Shown: positions 21,783-30,551 of the stretch, piece after piece | How positions within the stretch are numbered: position 1 is the first letter of the stretch | Layout of the letters: each line of letters begins with the position of its first letter | Origin: Maricaulaceae bacterium | Lineage (GTDB): Bacteria; Pseudomonadota; Alphaproteobacteria; Caulobacterales; Maricaulaceae | Assembly (NCBI GenBank): GCA_026126205.1 | Contig: JAHCJP010000001.1 | Location: 434,001-498,000 of the forward strand | Length of the DNA: 64,000 nucleotides | Reading direction: 5' to 3' | The notes under the pieces: generated by a model | The model's database searches: none | What the model saw: only the letters and a program-made list of their open reading frames with translations | Told to the model about the DNA's origin: nothing | Position numbers and translations under genes: made by a program

Positions 21783-24700
21783 ATGCGCACACGTCTATTC
21801 ATCTCCTGCGCCGCCGGGGCGCTGATCTCCGCCGCTCCGGCGCTCGCCCAGACCGAGGTGAATGACGAGCGCACATCGCCGATCCGCACCTCCACGATCA
21901 ACAACGGACAGCCGAACGACATCCTGATCACCACGAATGGGCGCGTGCGGCTGACCGGTGACGCCGGCCCGGCCGTCACCATGGATTCGACTCACAACGT
22001 CGAAAACCGCGGCACGATCAGCGTCACTGGCGCCGATGGCGGCGTTGCCGTGCACATGGTTGGCGGCGCCAGCGGGACCTTCACCAATGTCGGCGCCGTC
22101 ACCCTGGGCAGCGGCGAGGATGACGACACCCGCTATACGGACCTGGTTGGCATTCTGATCGATGGCGATGGCGCCTTCACCGGCGACATCCGCAACCTCG
22201 CCGGAGGGGCGATACGCGTGGACGGCGACGATTCCGCCGGCATCCGGGCGATCCTTCTTCTCGACGGCTCAATTGAAAATCTCGGCCTAATCAGCGTCAC
22301 CGGAAGCAATGGCGTCGGCATCGACCTGCGTCAGGGCCTGACCGGAGACCTAAATCTTGGCGGCGCAGTCAACGCCGCCGGCGAAGGCTCTACAGCCGTG
22401 CGGCTGGGCGGCGACGTAGGCGGCATCCTCGCCATTCGTGGCAACATATTCGCTTCCGGATACACGGTTTCCGACCGGCCAACCGGCGCCGGCGCCACCC
22501 AGGTCAATATGGACGAGCAATTGCAGGGCGGGCCGGCGATCATAGTCGGCGGCGACCTCGCCCATGGCTTTTTCGTGGTCGGACCAACGGCAGATGACCG
22601 AAGCATCAATCAGGGGGCGATCACCGTTCTTGGATCGGCGCCAGCGATCTGGATTTCTCCGGAATTTCGCACTACCGGCGCCGGCGACATTTTCATAGGT
22701 CGAGTGTTCTTCGCCGCTGACCCAGATGACGAAGATTCAGAGGACGAACTGCTCGATTATGGCCTGGTCAATCGCGGCGCAATCAGCGCCAATGGCATTT
22801 TTGACGGAGTTTCCGCCACGGCGATCCGCATTGAAGGCGCCTGGATTGACGGCGACTTGTTCACGACGACGATTGAAGGCGGCATCCGCAACAACGGTTC
22901 GTTTTCCGCAAACGCCTTCGCTGCCACGGCCACGACCCTGCTGATCGGTGAAGGCGCGATAATACCGTTTTTCCATAATGATAACGAGTTCTTCTCTACC
23001 GTCTCCAATGGCGGCACGGCGCGCGGCCTTGTGATTCTCGAAGGCGGCAGCCTGCCACATGTCATGAACTCGTCGCTAATACTGGCGCGCGTGCAGGGCG
23101 CTGGCAGCGCCATAGCCATTCTTGACGAGTCCAACACCCTGTCGCTGATCGAGAATTCCGGCCTGATACTGGCGCAATTCGCGGGGGTGAATGGCCAACC
23201 GATCGCCGCAGACCTGCCTGAACAGGCCTTCGCCCGCGCCATCGACCTGTCACGCTCGACCATCGACGTCACCTTCCGCCAGACTGCGCCAGAGGATGCG
23301 CCAGTCGGTTTCGAACCGGGGGTGACCGGCGACATCGTACTGGGATCCGGCGACGATACGGTTGATGTCAGCGCCGGCTTTATCCGCGGCGACATTGATT
23401 TCGGAACCGGCGCCGACAGGCTGCTGATCTCGGGAACCGGTCATGTCCACGCCGCGCTGCGCACGGCGGACAACGACCTCGCCATTGAGATGGACGGCGG
23501 CTCGCTTGAGATCCTCAACCGTTCCACCGCCAACATTCGCACCGCGAATTTCGGCGATGGTTCACGGCTGATCTTCCGCGTCGACACCGCCGAGCCGGGC
23601 GTCCCCCTGCTCGACGCCAGCGAGACCATCACCTTCGAAAGCGGTTCGCGTGTCAGCGCCTCGCTGTCCAACCTGATCGGAATGGGCGCCGAATACATCG
23701 TCCTGCATGCGAACGAACTGGTCATCGAAGACACGCTGCTTGATCTTGTCGGCGTCGATTCGCCCTTCCTCTATTCCGTCGTCCTGGAACGGCACGTCGA
23801 TGACAACGAAACCCTGGTAATGACCCTGCAGCGCAGAAGCGCCTCGGAAATGGGCATGAACGACGCCCAGTCCGCCGCGTTCGAAGCCGCCTGGTCGACC
23901 TGGCTTGAGAACAGCGCCCTGGGCGCCGCTTTCGCCGGGCTCAGCTCCGCCTCCTCCTTCTATGCCGCGTACAACCAGCTGCTGCCGGAATACAGCGTCA
24001 GCGCCATCCAGTTCGCCATCGCCAACAATGACAGCGCGATGGGCGCGATCTCCAACCGTCTCGACGCCGCACGGCGCAGCCCGGACGGCACCGGGGGCAT
24101 CTGGGTGCAAGAGTTCGGTTATTTCGCCGACCGCGCCGGATCGGCCTTTGGCCCGGGCTATCGCGGACAAGGCTTCGGCATGGCGATGGGCGTCGACCGC
24201 CCCTTTGGTCCCTTCTACGCCGTCGGCCTGAACCTCTCCGGCGCGGCCAGCGAAATCGCCGAACATGACGGATTCGACAAACCGATGACGGCTCTGACGG
24301 CGCAGTTCGGCGGTTACGCCGGTCTGGAAATGGGCGGTTTCACCGCCGACTTCTACGCCGGGCTGGGCCTCGACCGGTTTGAAACCGAACGGCGCATCCT
24401 GATCGGCGCGTTCGACCGCACCGCCGCCGCGAGCTGGACCGGGCATCACATGACCGCCTCGGCCCGTTTCGGCCGCGATTTCGAGTTCGGCCGGCGTTAC
24501 TATGTCCGCCCGGCTGTTTCGGTGGACTTCCTGCGGCTCAATGAATCCTCATACACCGAAACTGGCGGCGGGCTGGGCGTGGACCTGACCGTAGACCGGC
24601 GCGACACCCAGACCTTCTCCTCGACGGCCAGCATCACATTCGGCGCCCGCTTCGGCGATCCTACGTCCTGGTGGTCGCCACAGCTACGCCTTGGCTACCG

Positions 24701-24923
24701 CAACGAATTCGACGGCGTCAGCACCGAGACCACAGCGCGCTTCGCCGGCACGGACTCGCCATTCAACCTGCGCGCCCACCGCCTGCCCGGCACCGGCGCG
24801 GTGTTCGGCTTCTCGCTGTCGGCGGGGTCAGGGTACTCGACTTTCTCCTTCGACTATGACGCTGATTTCCGTGACGATTTCGTCCGCCACATCGCGCGCG
24901 TCGTGGTGCGGCTGGTCTTCTAG
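21783..24923 (+). CDS. Type V autotransporter with C-terminal beta-barrel
   Basis: This predicted outer-membrane autotransporter has 1046 residues. A signal peptide (about 1-23, ending APALAQ) is followed by a Gly/Asn/Asp-rich passenger (about 24-690) with many short imperfect repeats such as NRGAIS, NNGSFS and NQGAIT, expected to form a beta-helix. The C-terminal 270 or so residues (from GGIWVQEFGYFADRAG) look like the autotransporter barrel and end in the OMP-type RLVF. The ATG at 21783 was chosen because it begins the signal peptide; the frame is open nine codons further upstream. No catalytic motif (subtilase, lipase) is visible, so an adhesin-like surface role is likely but unproven. Confidence 0.88.
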   Translation: MRTRLFISCAAGALISAAPALAQTEVNDERTSPIRTSTINNGQPNDILITTNGRVRLTGDAGPAVTMDSTHNVENRGTISVTGADGGVAVHMVGGASGTFTNVGAVTLGSGEDDDTRYTDLVGILIDGDGAFTGDIRNLAGGAIRVDGDDSAGIRAILLLDGSIENLGLISVTGSNGVGIDLRQGLTGDLNLGGAVNAAGEGSTAVRLGGDVGGILAIRGNIFASGYTVSDRPTGAGATQVNMDEQLQGGPAIIVGGDLAHGFFVVGPTADDRSINQGAITVLGSAPAIWISPEFRTTGAGDIFIGRVFFAADPDDEDSEDELLDYGLVNRGAISANGIFDGVSATAIRIEGAWIDGDLFTTTIEGGIRNNGSFSANAFAATATTLLIGEGAIIPFFHNDNEFFSTVSNGGTARGLVILEGGSLPHVMNSSLILARVQGAGSAIAILDESNTLSLIENSGLILAQFAGVNGQPIAADLPEQAFARAIDLSRSTIDVTFRQTAPEDAPVGFEPGVTGDIVLGSGDDTVDVSAGFIRGDIDFGTGADRLLISGTGHVHAALRTADNDLAIEMDGGSLEILNRSTANIRTANFGDGSRLIFRVDTAEPGVPLLDASETITFESGSRVSASLSNLIGMGAEYIVLHANELVIEDTLLDLVGVDSPFLYSVVLERHVDDNETLVMTLQRRSASEMGMNDAQSAAFEAAWSTWLENSALGAAFAGLSSASSFYAAYNQLLPEYSVSAIQFAIANNDSAMGAISNRLDAARRSPDGTGGIWVQEFGYFADRAGSAFGPGYRGQGFGMAMGVDRPFGPFYAVGLNLSGAASEIAEHDGFDKPMTALTAQFGGYAGLEMGGFTADFYAGLGLDRFETERRILIGAFDRTAAASWTGHHMTASARFGRDFEFGRRYYVRPAVSVDFLRLNESSYTETGGGLGVDLTVDRRDTQTFSSTASITFGARFGDPTSWWSPQLRLGYRNEFDGVSTETTARFAGTDSPFNLRAHRLPGTGAVFGFSLSAGSGYSTFSFDYDADFRDDFVRHIARVVVRLVF

Positions 24924-24972
24924 CGAAGGCGCGCGGGCGGACCGCCCGCCCAACGCTAAGATTTGGTAAACC

Positions 24973-25596
24973 ATGCCGGAACAGGATTCCGGAATGTGGT
25001 TGCGCTCCCTATCGCTGGTGATCGCGCTTGGCCTGTTGACCGGCGCCTGCGGGCACCGGTCGCCATCGCAGACCCATGACGCCTGTCAGATGCTGCAGGA
25101 CAATCGCTCCTGGTGGCGCGCCCTGCAGCGCAGCGAACGCCAATGGGGCGTATCGCCGGGCATCCAGCTCGCCACCATCAACCGCGAATCCAGCTTCCGG
25201 CGCAACGCCCGCCCGCCGCGCAACCGCATCCTGGGCGTGATCCCCGGATCGCGGCCGTCAAGCGCGCGCGGCTATGCCCAGGCGCTGGACACCACCTGGC
25301 AATGGTATCAGCGCGACACCGGAAACACCCGCGGCCGCCGCAACAACTTCGCCGACGCCGCCGATTTCGTTGGCTGGTATTCGAACAAGAGCCGGCAATT
25401 GTCCGGCATCGCGCTGACCGACGCACGGGCGCTGTATCTGGCCTATCACGAAGGTCATACCGGCTATAACCGCGGCAGCTATCGCAGCAAGGCCTGGCTG
25501 CTGCGCGCCGCCGACCAGGTTGCGGCGGACGCCCAACGCTATGACGCCCAGATCCGCGAATGCCGCGGCCTGCGGCGCCGGTTCGGAGTGTTCTGA
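24973..25596 (+). CDS. Lytic transglycosylase-like (SLT) lipoprotein
   Basis: This protein has 207 residues (200 if it starts at the second ATG, 24994). A lipoprotein signal ends in LTGAC. The rest resembles a soluble lytic transglycosylase fold: the catalytic Glu is probably in INRESSF near residue 73, followed by SSARGYAQALDTTWQWY and a later YLAYHEGHTGYNRG segment. It should cleave peptidoglycan glycan strands from the periplasmic side of a membrane. It sits between the autotransporter and parE genes, with 39 bases to parE. Confidence 0.85.
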   Translation: MPEQDSGMWLRSLSLVIALGLLTGACGHRSPSQTHDACQMLQDNRSWWRALQRSERQWGVSPGIQLATINRESSFRRNARPPRNRILGVIPGSRPSSARGYAQALDTTWQWYQRDTGNTRGRRNNFADAADFVGWYSNKSRQLSGIALTDARALYLAYHEGHTGYNRGSYRSKAWLLRAADQVAADAQRYDAQIRECRGLRRRFGVF

Positions 25597-25635
25597 AATC
25601 TCCCCTTCCGGCGCCGACTCGTGCATCGTGCGTCA

Positions 25636-27651
25636 ATGACTCGCTCCGCCAACCAGGCCGACCTGTTTTCAGCCCCGCCGCCCGAGCCGCAGGCCGGCGC
25701 CGCCGCGCCCGCCGGCGGCTATTCGGCCGCCCATATCGAGGTTCTGGAAGGGCTGGAGGCCGTGCGCCGCCGCCCCGGCATGTATATCGGCGGCACGGAT
25801 GAACGCGCCCTGCACCATCTGTTCGCCGAGGTTCTCGACAACGCCATGGACGAGGCCGTCGCCGGCTGGGCCGACCGTATCGAAGTGGCGGTGGACGAAG
25901 ACGGCTTCGTCAGCGTCACCGACAACGGCCGCGGCATACCGGTCGATCCGCATCCGAAGTTCAAGGACAAGTCGGCACTGGAAGTGGTGATGACCACCCT
26001 GCACGCCGGCGGCAAATTCTCCGACGCCGCCTACAAGACCTCCGGCGGGCTGCACGGCGTCGGCGTTTCCGTGGTCAATGCGCTGTCGGAGCGGCTGGAG
26101 GTGCAGGTCGCGCGCGAGCGCACCTTGTACGGCCAGGACTTCGCCCGTGGCCTGCCGCTCGGCCCGTTGCGCACCGTCGGCGCGGCGCCGAACCGGCGCG
26201 GCACCCGCGTGCGCTTCAAGCCGGATGCGGAGATATTCGGCGCCCGGTTGCGCCTGAAGCCCTCGCGCCTGTTCGCCATGGCGCGCGCCAAGGCGTTCCT
26301 GCGCCGCGGGGTTGAGATCCGCTGGGCCTGCCCCGAAGACCTGCTGGACAACGCCGAAACCCCCGCCGAGGCCGTCCTGCGCTTCCCGGGCGGCCTCGCC
26401 GACCGCCTGGCGGAGCTGGTCAAGGGCTGCGCCCTTGTCACCACCGAGCCCTTCACCGGGCGAGTGGAGCGCGACGACGGCCGCGGCGGCGCGGAATGGG
26501 CGCTGGCGTGGTCGGCCAACGGCTTCGGAGAGGCCGACGGCTTCACCCAGTCCTTCTGCAACACCGTGCCGACGCCGCAGGGCGGAACGCATGAACAGGG
26601 GCTGCGCAATGCCCTGACCAAGGGGCTGCGCGCCTATGCGGAGCTGACCAGCGTCAAGAAAGGCGGGCTGATCACCCCCGACGACGTGATGGGCGGGGCC
26701 GGGGCGCTGGTCTCGGTTTTCATTCATGACCCGGAATTCCAGGGCCAGACCAAGGAACGGCTGGCGAGCCCGGAAGCGGCGAAGCTGGTGGAGACCGCCG
26801 TCGGCGACCGCTTCGACCACTGGCTGGCCGGCGCGCCGAAAGAGGCCGAGCGCCTGCTGGGCTGGGTGATCGAGCGCGCCGAAGAACGCCTGCGCCGCCG
26901 CAAGGAAAAGGCCGTCAAGCGTCAGACCGCGGCGCGCAAGCTGCGCCTGCCCGGCAAACTGGCCGACTGTTCTCGGGCCGGAGCCGACGGCACGGAGTTG
27001 TTCATCGTCGAGGGCGATTCGGCAGGCGGCAGCGCCAAACAGGCCCGCGACCGCGAAACCCAGGCCATCCTGCCCCTGCGCGGCAAGATTCTGAACGTCG
27101 CCTCGGCCAGCGGCGACAAGATCGCCGCCAACCAGGAGATCGCAGACCTGGTGCTGGCGCTGGGTTGCAGCGTGGGCTCGAAGTTCGTGCTCGACGACCT
27201 GCGTTACGAGCGCGTGGTGATCATGACCGACGCCGATGTCGACGGGGCCCACATCGCCGCGCTGCTGATCACCTTCTTCTACCGCTCGATGCCGGAGCTG
27301 ATCCGGTCAGGCCGGCTCTATCTCGCCCAACCGCCGCTCTACCGTCTCAGCCAGGGCGGACGGACGCTCTACGCACGCGACGACGTGCACAAGGACCAAC
27401 TGGTCGCAGAGGCGTTCAAGGCCGGCAAGGTCGAGGTTGGCCGGTTCAAAGGCCTTGGCGAAATGACCCCGGCGCAGTTGAAAAGCACCACCATGGATCC
27501 GAAGACCCGCCAGATGGCGCGCATCACAATGGACCCCGCCGCCATGCCCAGTTTCGAGGCGCTGGTGGAGACGCTTATGGGCCGCAAGGCCGAGTTGCGT
27601 TTCCAGTACATTCAGGATCACGCACCCGTGATCGGCGAGATCGACGTTTGA
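25636..27651 (+). CDS. parE: DNA topoisomerase IV subunit B
   Basis: This is the ATPase subunit that, with ParC, decatenates sister chromosomes. It has 671 residues, closer to ParE than to the longer GyrB. GHKL ATPase motifs are EVLDNAMDEAV, DNGRGIPVD and GLHGVGVSVVNALS. The Toprim domain has EGDSAGGSAKQARDR and DADVDGAHI. The C-terminal end has the FKGLGEM motif of type IIA B subunits. ATG 25636 is preferred over an in-frame GTG at 25621, as no homologous sequence precedes it. Confidence 0.95.
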   Translation: MTRSANQADLFSAPPPEPQAGAAAPAGGYSAAHIEVLEGLEAVRRRPGMYIGGTDERALHHLFAEVLDNAMDEAVAGWADRIEVAVDEDGFVSVTDNGRGIPVDPHPKFKDKSALEVVMTTLHAGGKFSDAAYKTSGGLHGVGVSVVNALSERLEVQVARERTLYGQDFARGLPLGPLRTVGAAPNRRGTRVRFKPDAEIFGARLRLKPSRLFAMARAKAFLRRGVEIRWACPEDLLDNAETPAEAVLRFPGGLADRLAELVKGCALVTTEPFTGRVERDDGRGGAEWALAWSANGFGEADGFTQSFCNTVPTPQGGTHEQGLRNALTKGLRAYAELTSVKKGGLITPDDVMGGAGALVSVFIHDPEFQGQTKERLASPEAAKLVETAVGDRFDHWLAGAPKEAERLLGWVIERAEERLRRRKEKAVKRQTAARKLRLPGKLADCSRAGADGTELFIVEGDSAGGSAKQARDRETQAILPLRGKILNVASASGDKIAANQEIADLVLALGCSVGSKFVLDDLRYERVVIMTDADVDGAHIAALLITFFYRSMPELIRSGRLYLAQPPLYRLSQGGRTLYARDDVHKDQLVAEAFKAGKVEVGRFKGLGEMTPAQLKSTTMDPKTRQMARITMDPAAMPSFEALVETLMGRKAELRFQYIQDHAPVIGEIDV

Positions 27652-27716
27652 CCTTCCCCGTGCGGCGTTGAACTATGCCGCATCGCAACCCGGGCATGGA
27701 TGGGGAGTTTGAATCC

Positions 27717-29153
27717 ATGACATCAATACGCTTGAAATGGCCGGCGCTGCTCGCCGGTTTCGCGCTGCTGGCCGCCTGCAATGGCCAGCCGGCGGAAAAC
27801 GGAAACGGCGATGGCGAGGCCAGCGGCGCATCTGAAGTCGTGCGTTACTCGACAGACCCCTACCCCTCCACTTATCAGCCGCGCCCAAGCCAGACCACGC
27901 TGATCACCAACGCCAACATCTATGACGGCGTCGGCGGCGAGATCCGTGGCGGCCAGGTGCTGATCGCCGACGGGCGCATCGCCGCCATCGGCGAAACGGT
28001 GGAGGCGCCGGAAGGCGCGCGGGTGATCGACGCCGGCGGCCGCTGGGTCACCCCCGGCATCATCGACGTCCATTCGCACCTCGGCGTCTACGCCTCGCCC
28101 GGCGTAAGCGCCCACAGCGACGGCAACGAGGCCACCAGCCCGGTCACCGCCGAAGTGTGGGCCGAACATGGCGTCTGGCCGCAGGACCCCGGTTTCGATG
28201 CGGCGCTGGCTGGCGGTATCACCACGCTGCACATCCTGCCCGGTTCCGCCAATCTGTTCGGCGGACGCGGCGTCACGCTGCGCAATGTGCCCGGCCGCAC
28301 CGTTCAGGAGATGAAATTTCCCGGCGCGCCCTACACCCTGAAAATGGCCTGCGGCGAGAACCCGAAACGGGTTTACGGCAGCCAGCGCCGCGCCCCGGCC
28401 TCGCGCATGGGCAACGTCGCCGGCTATCGCGCCGCATGGCAGCGCGCCGTTGAATACCGCCGCAGCTGGGAGAATTACTGGCGCCGCGCCGAGAACGGCG
28501 AGAACAACGTCACCCCGCCCACGCGCAGCCTGGAGCTGGATACGCTGATGGGCGTGCTGAACGGCGAAATCCTGGTGCAGATGCACTGCTATCGCGCCGA
28601 CGAAATGGGCCTGGTGCTCGATATGGCCGGGGAGTTCGGCTACCACGTCGCCGCCTTCCACCACGGCGTGGAAGCCTACAAGATGGCCGACTATCTGCGC
28701 GAAGCGGACACCTGCGCCGCCGTGTGGGCGGACTGGGGCGGCTTCAAGATGGAGGCCTTCGACTCCATCCGCGAGAACCTCGCCCTGCTTCATGCCGCCG
28801 GCGCCTGCGCCATGATCCATTCCGATGACGCGCTGGGCATCCAGCGCCTGAACCAGGAAATCGCCAAGGTGCTGGGCGACGCCCGAAGAGCGGGGCTGGA
28901 GATCAGCGAGGCCGAGGCCTGGGCATGGGTGTCGTCGAACCCGGCCCGCGCGCTGGGCATCGCGGAAGAGACCGGTTCTTTGCAGCCCGGCCTGCGCGCC
29001 GACCTGGTGATCTGGTCCGCCAACCCGTTCAGCACCTATGCGCTCGCCGACCAGGTGTTCATTGACGGCGCCGCGCTCTACGACCGCGCCGATCCCGCCA
29101 TGCGCACGGTGCGCGACTTCATGCTCGGCCAGCCCGGCGAGGGAGAAGACTGA
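27717..29153 (+). CDS. Secreted amidohydrolase-family lipoprotein
   Basis: This 478-residue protein is predicted to be exported, with a lipoprotein signal ending LLAAC. The metal-dependent amidohydrolase fold follows: DVHSH (metal HxH) near residue 120, further histidines in QMHCYRAD and AFHHGVEAY, and the late Asp in MIHSDD. Reactions in this superfamily include hydrolysis of cyclic amides and dipeptides; the substrate here is unknown. The ATG at 27717 follows GGGGAG and begins the signal. Its TGA overlaps the next ATG (TGATG), so the two genes are surely co-translated. Confidence 0.88.
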   Translation: MTSIRLKWPALLAGFALLAACNGQPAENGNGDGEASGASEVVRYSTDPYPSTYQPRPSQTTLITNANIYDGVGGEIRGGQVLIADGRIAAIGETVEAPEGARVIDAGGRWVTPGIIDVHSHLGVYASPGVSAHSDGNEATSPVTAEVWAEHGVWPQDPGFDAALAGGITTLHILPGSANLFGGRGVTLRNVPGRTVQEMKFPGAPYTLKMACGENPKRVYGSQRRAPASRMGNVAGYRAAWQRAVEYRRSWENYWRRAENGENNVTPPTRSLELDTLMGVLNGEILVQMHCYRADEMGLVLDMAGEFGYHVAAFHHGVEAYKMADYLREADTCAAVWADWGGFKMEAFDSIRENLALLHAAGACAMIHSDDALGIQRLNQEIAKVLGDARRAGLEISEAEAWAWVSSNPARALGIAEETGSLQPGLRADLVIWSANPFSTYALADQVFIDGAALYDRADPAMRTVRDFMLGQPGEGED

Positions 29154-30421
29154 TGAGAACCCTGTTCGCGATCATCGCTTCACTGCTGTTCGCGGCCTCC
29201 GCCGCGGCGCAGACCATCGCCGTCACCAACGGCCGGGTGATCACCAACGCCGAATCCGGCGTTATCGACAACGGAACCGTGCTGATCCGCGACGGCGCCA
29301 TCGCCGCCGTGGGGGCGGACGTGGAGATTCCGCAGGATGCGCGGGTGATCGACGCCGGCGGCGGCTGGATCACGCCCGGCCTGTTCGCGCCTTTCACGCA
29401 ACTGGGCCTGATCGAGGTGTCGCTGGAATCCAGCACCAACGACGCCAGCGCCAGCGGGTCGGACTTCTCCGCCGCGCTGCGCGCCGCCGACGCCTTCAAC
29501 CCCAACGGCATCCACATCCCCGACACCCGCGTGCGCGGGGTGACGCGCTTCGCCCTGTTCCCGAACACCGGCGCCAACATCATCGCCGGGCGCGGCGCGC
29601 TGGGGCACACCGGCGGCGGCTATGACGCCCTGTTCGCCGTCGACAGCTTCATGGTCGCCGACCTCAGCCAGTCAGGCGCCGGAACCGCCGGCGGATCACG
29701 CGCCGCGGCCTGGGCGTTCCTGAACGCGGCGCTGGCTGACGCCCGCGGCTATCCCGGCCGTTTCATGGCCCATCACGAGGGCGATGCGGTGAACCGGTTC
29801 GACGCCGCGGCGCTGGTCGACGTGGTGCGCGGGCGCATGCCGATGGTGATCACGGTGGACCGGGCCTCCGACATCCGCCGCGCCATCCAGTTCCAGCGCG
29901 AGAATCCGCCGGTCCGCGTCATTATTCGCGGCGGGGCCGAGGCGTGGATGGTGGCGGACGAACTGGCCGCGGCCGGAATCGCGGTGCTGATGGATCCGCT
30001 GCGCAATCTGCCCTCCTCCTTCGACGCCATCGGATCGACGCTGACCGCCGCCAGACGGCTGCACGAGGCCGGCGTGACCGTCGCCTACACCACTCAGACC
30101 GCGGACGGGTATTTCAACGCCCGCCTGCTGCCGCAGCATGCCGGCAACGCCGTCGCCCACGGCGTGCCGTGGGACGCGGCCTTCCGCGCCATCACGCTGA
30201 CGCCGGCCGAAATCTTCGGCGCCGGCGACCGCTACGGCGCGCTGGCGCCCGGCTATGCCGCCGATGTGGTGATCTGGGACGGCGACCCGCTGGAAGTGAT
30301 GTCAGCGCCTACCACGGTGATCATCGACGGCGTGGAGCGCGGCATGGACACCCGCCAGCGGCGGCTGCGCGACCGCTATATGGATATCGACGGAGAACGG
30401 CCTTTCGCCTACCGGAGATAA
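29153..30421 (+). CDS. Amidohydrolase-like secreted protein lacking the metal-binding HxH
   Basis: This 422-residue partner of the preceding gene has a cleavable signal peptide (ending ASAAAQ). The composite amidohydrolase fold is recognisable from VTNGRVITN, VIDAGGGWITPGLF and the C-terminal LAPGYAADVVIWDGDP. Where the family normally has DxHxH after the first strand, this protein reads GLFAPFTQL, so the first metal ligands are missing. It may be a non-catalytic subunit of a heteromer with the upstream gene product. The overlapping TGATG junction fits a fixed stoichiometry. Confidence 0.85.
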   Translation: MRTLFAIIASLLFAASAAAQTIAVTNGRVITNAESGVIDNGTVLIRDGAIAAVGADVEIPQDARVIDAGGGWITPGLFAPFTQLGLIEVSLESSTNDASASGSDFSAALRAADAFNPNGIHIPDTRVRGVTRFALFPNTGANIIAGRGALGHTGGGYDALFAVDSFMVADLSQSGAGTAGGSRAAAWAFLNAALADARGYPGRFMAHHEGDAVNRFDAAALVDVVRGRMPMVITVDRASDIRRAIQFQRENPPVRVIIRGGAEAWMVADELAAAGIAVLMDPLRNLPSSFDAIGSTLTAARRLHEAGVTVAYTTQTADGYFNARLLPQHAGNAVAHGVPWDAAFRAITLTPAEIFGAGDRYGALAPGYAADVVIWDGDPLEVMSAPTTVIIDGVERGMDTRQRRLRDRYMDIDGERPFAYRR

Positions 30422-30551
30422 CGCCGCGGGCCATATGCGTTGACAGTACGGGCGCGGCCCGTATGGTGCGCGCGCGAAAGCGGCGCGTCCGGTCAGGATG
30501 CTCCGCCGATTTATGACGCCCGCACCCCGCAGGCCTGACACCAGGAATCGC

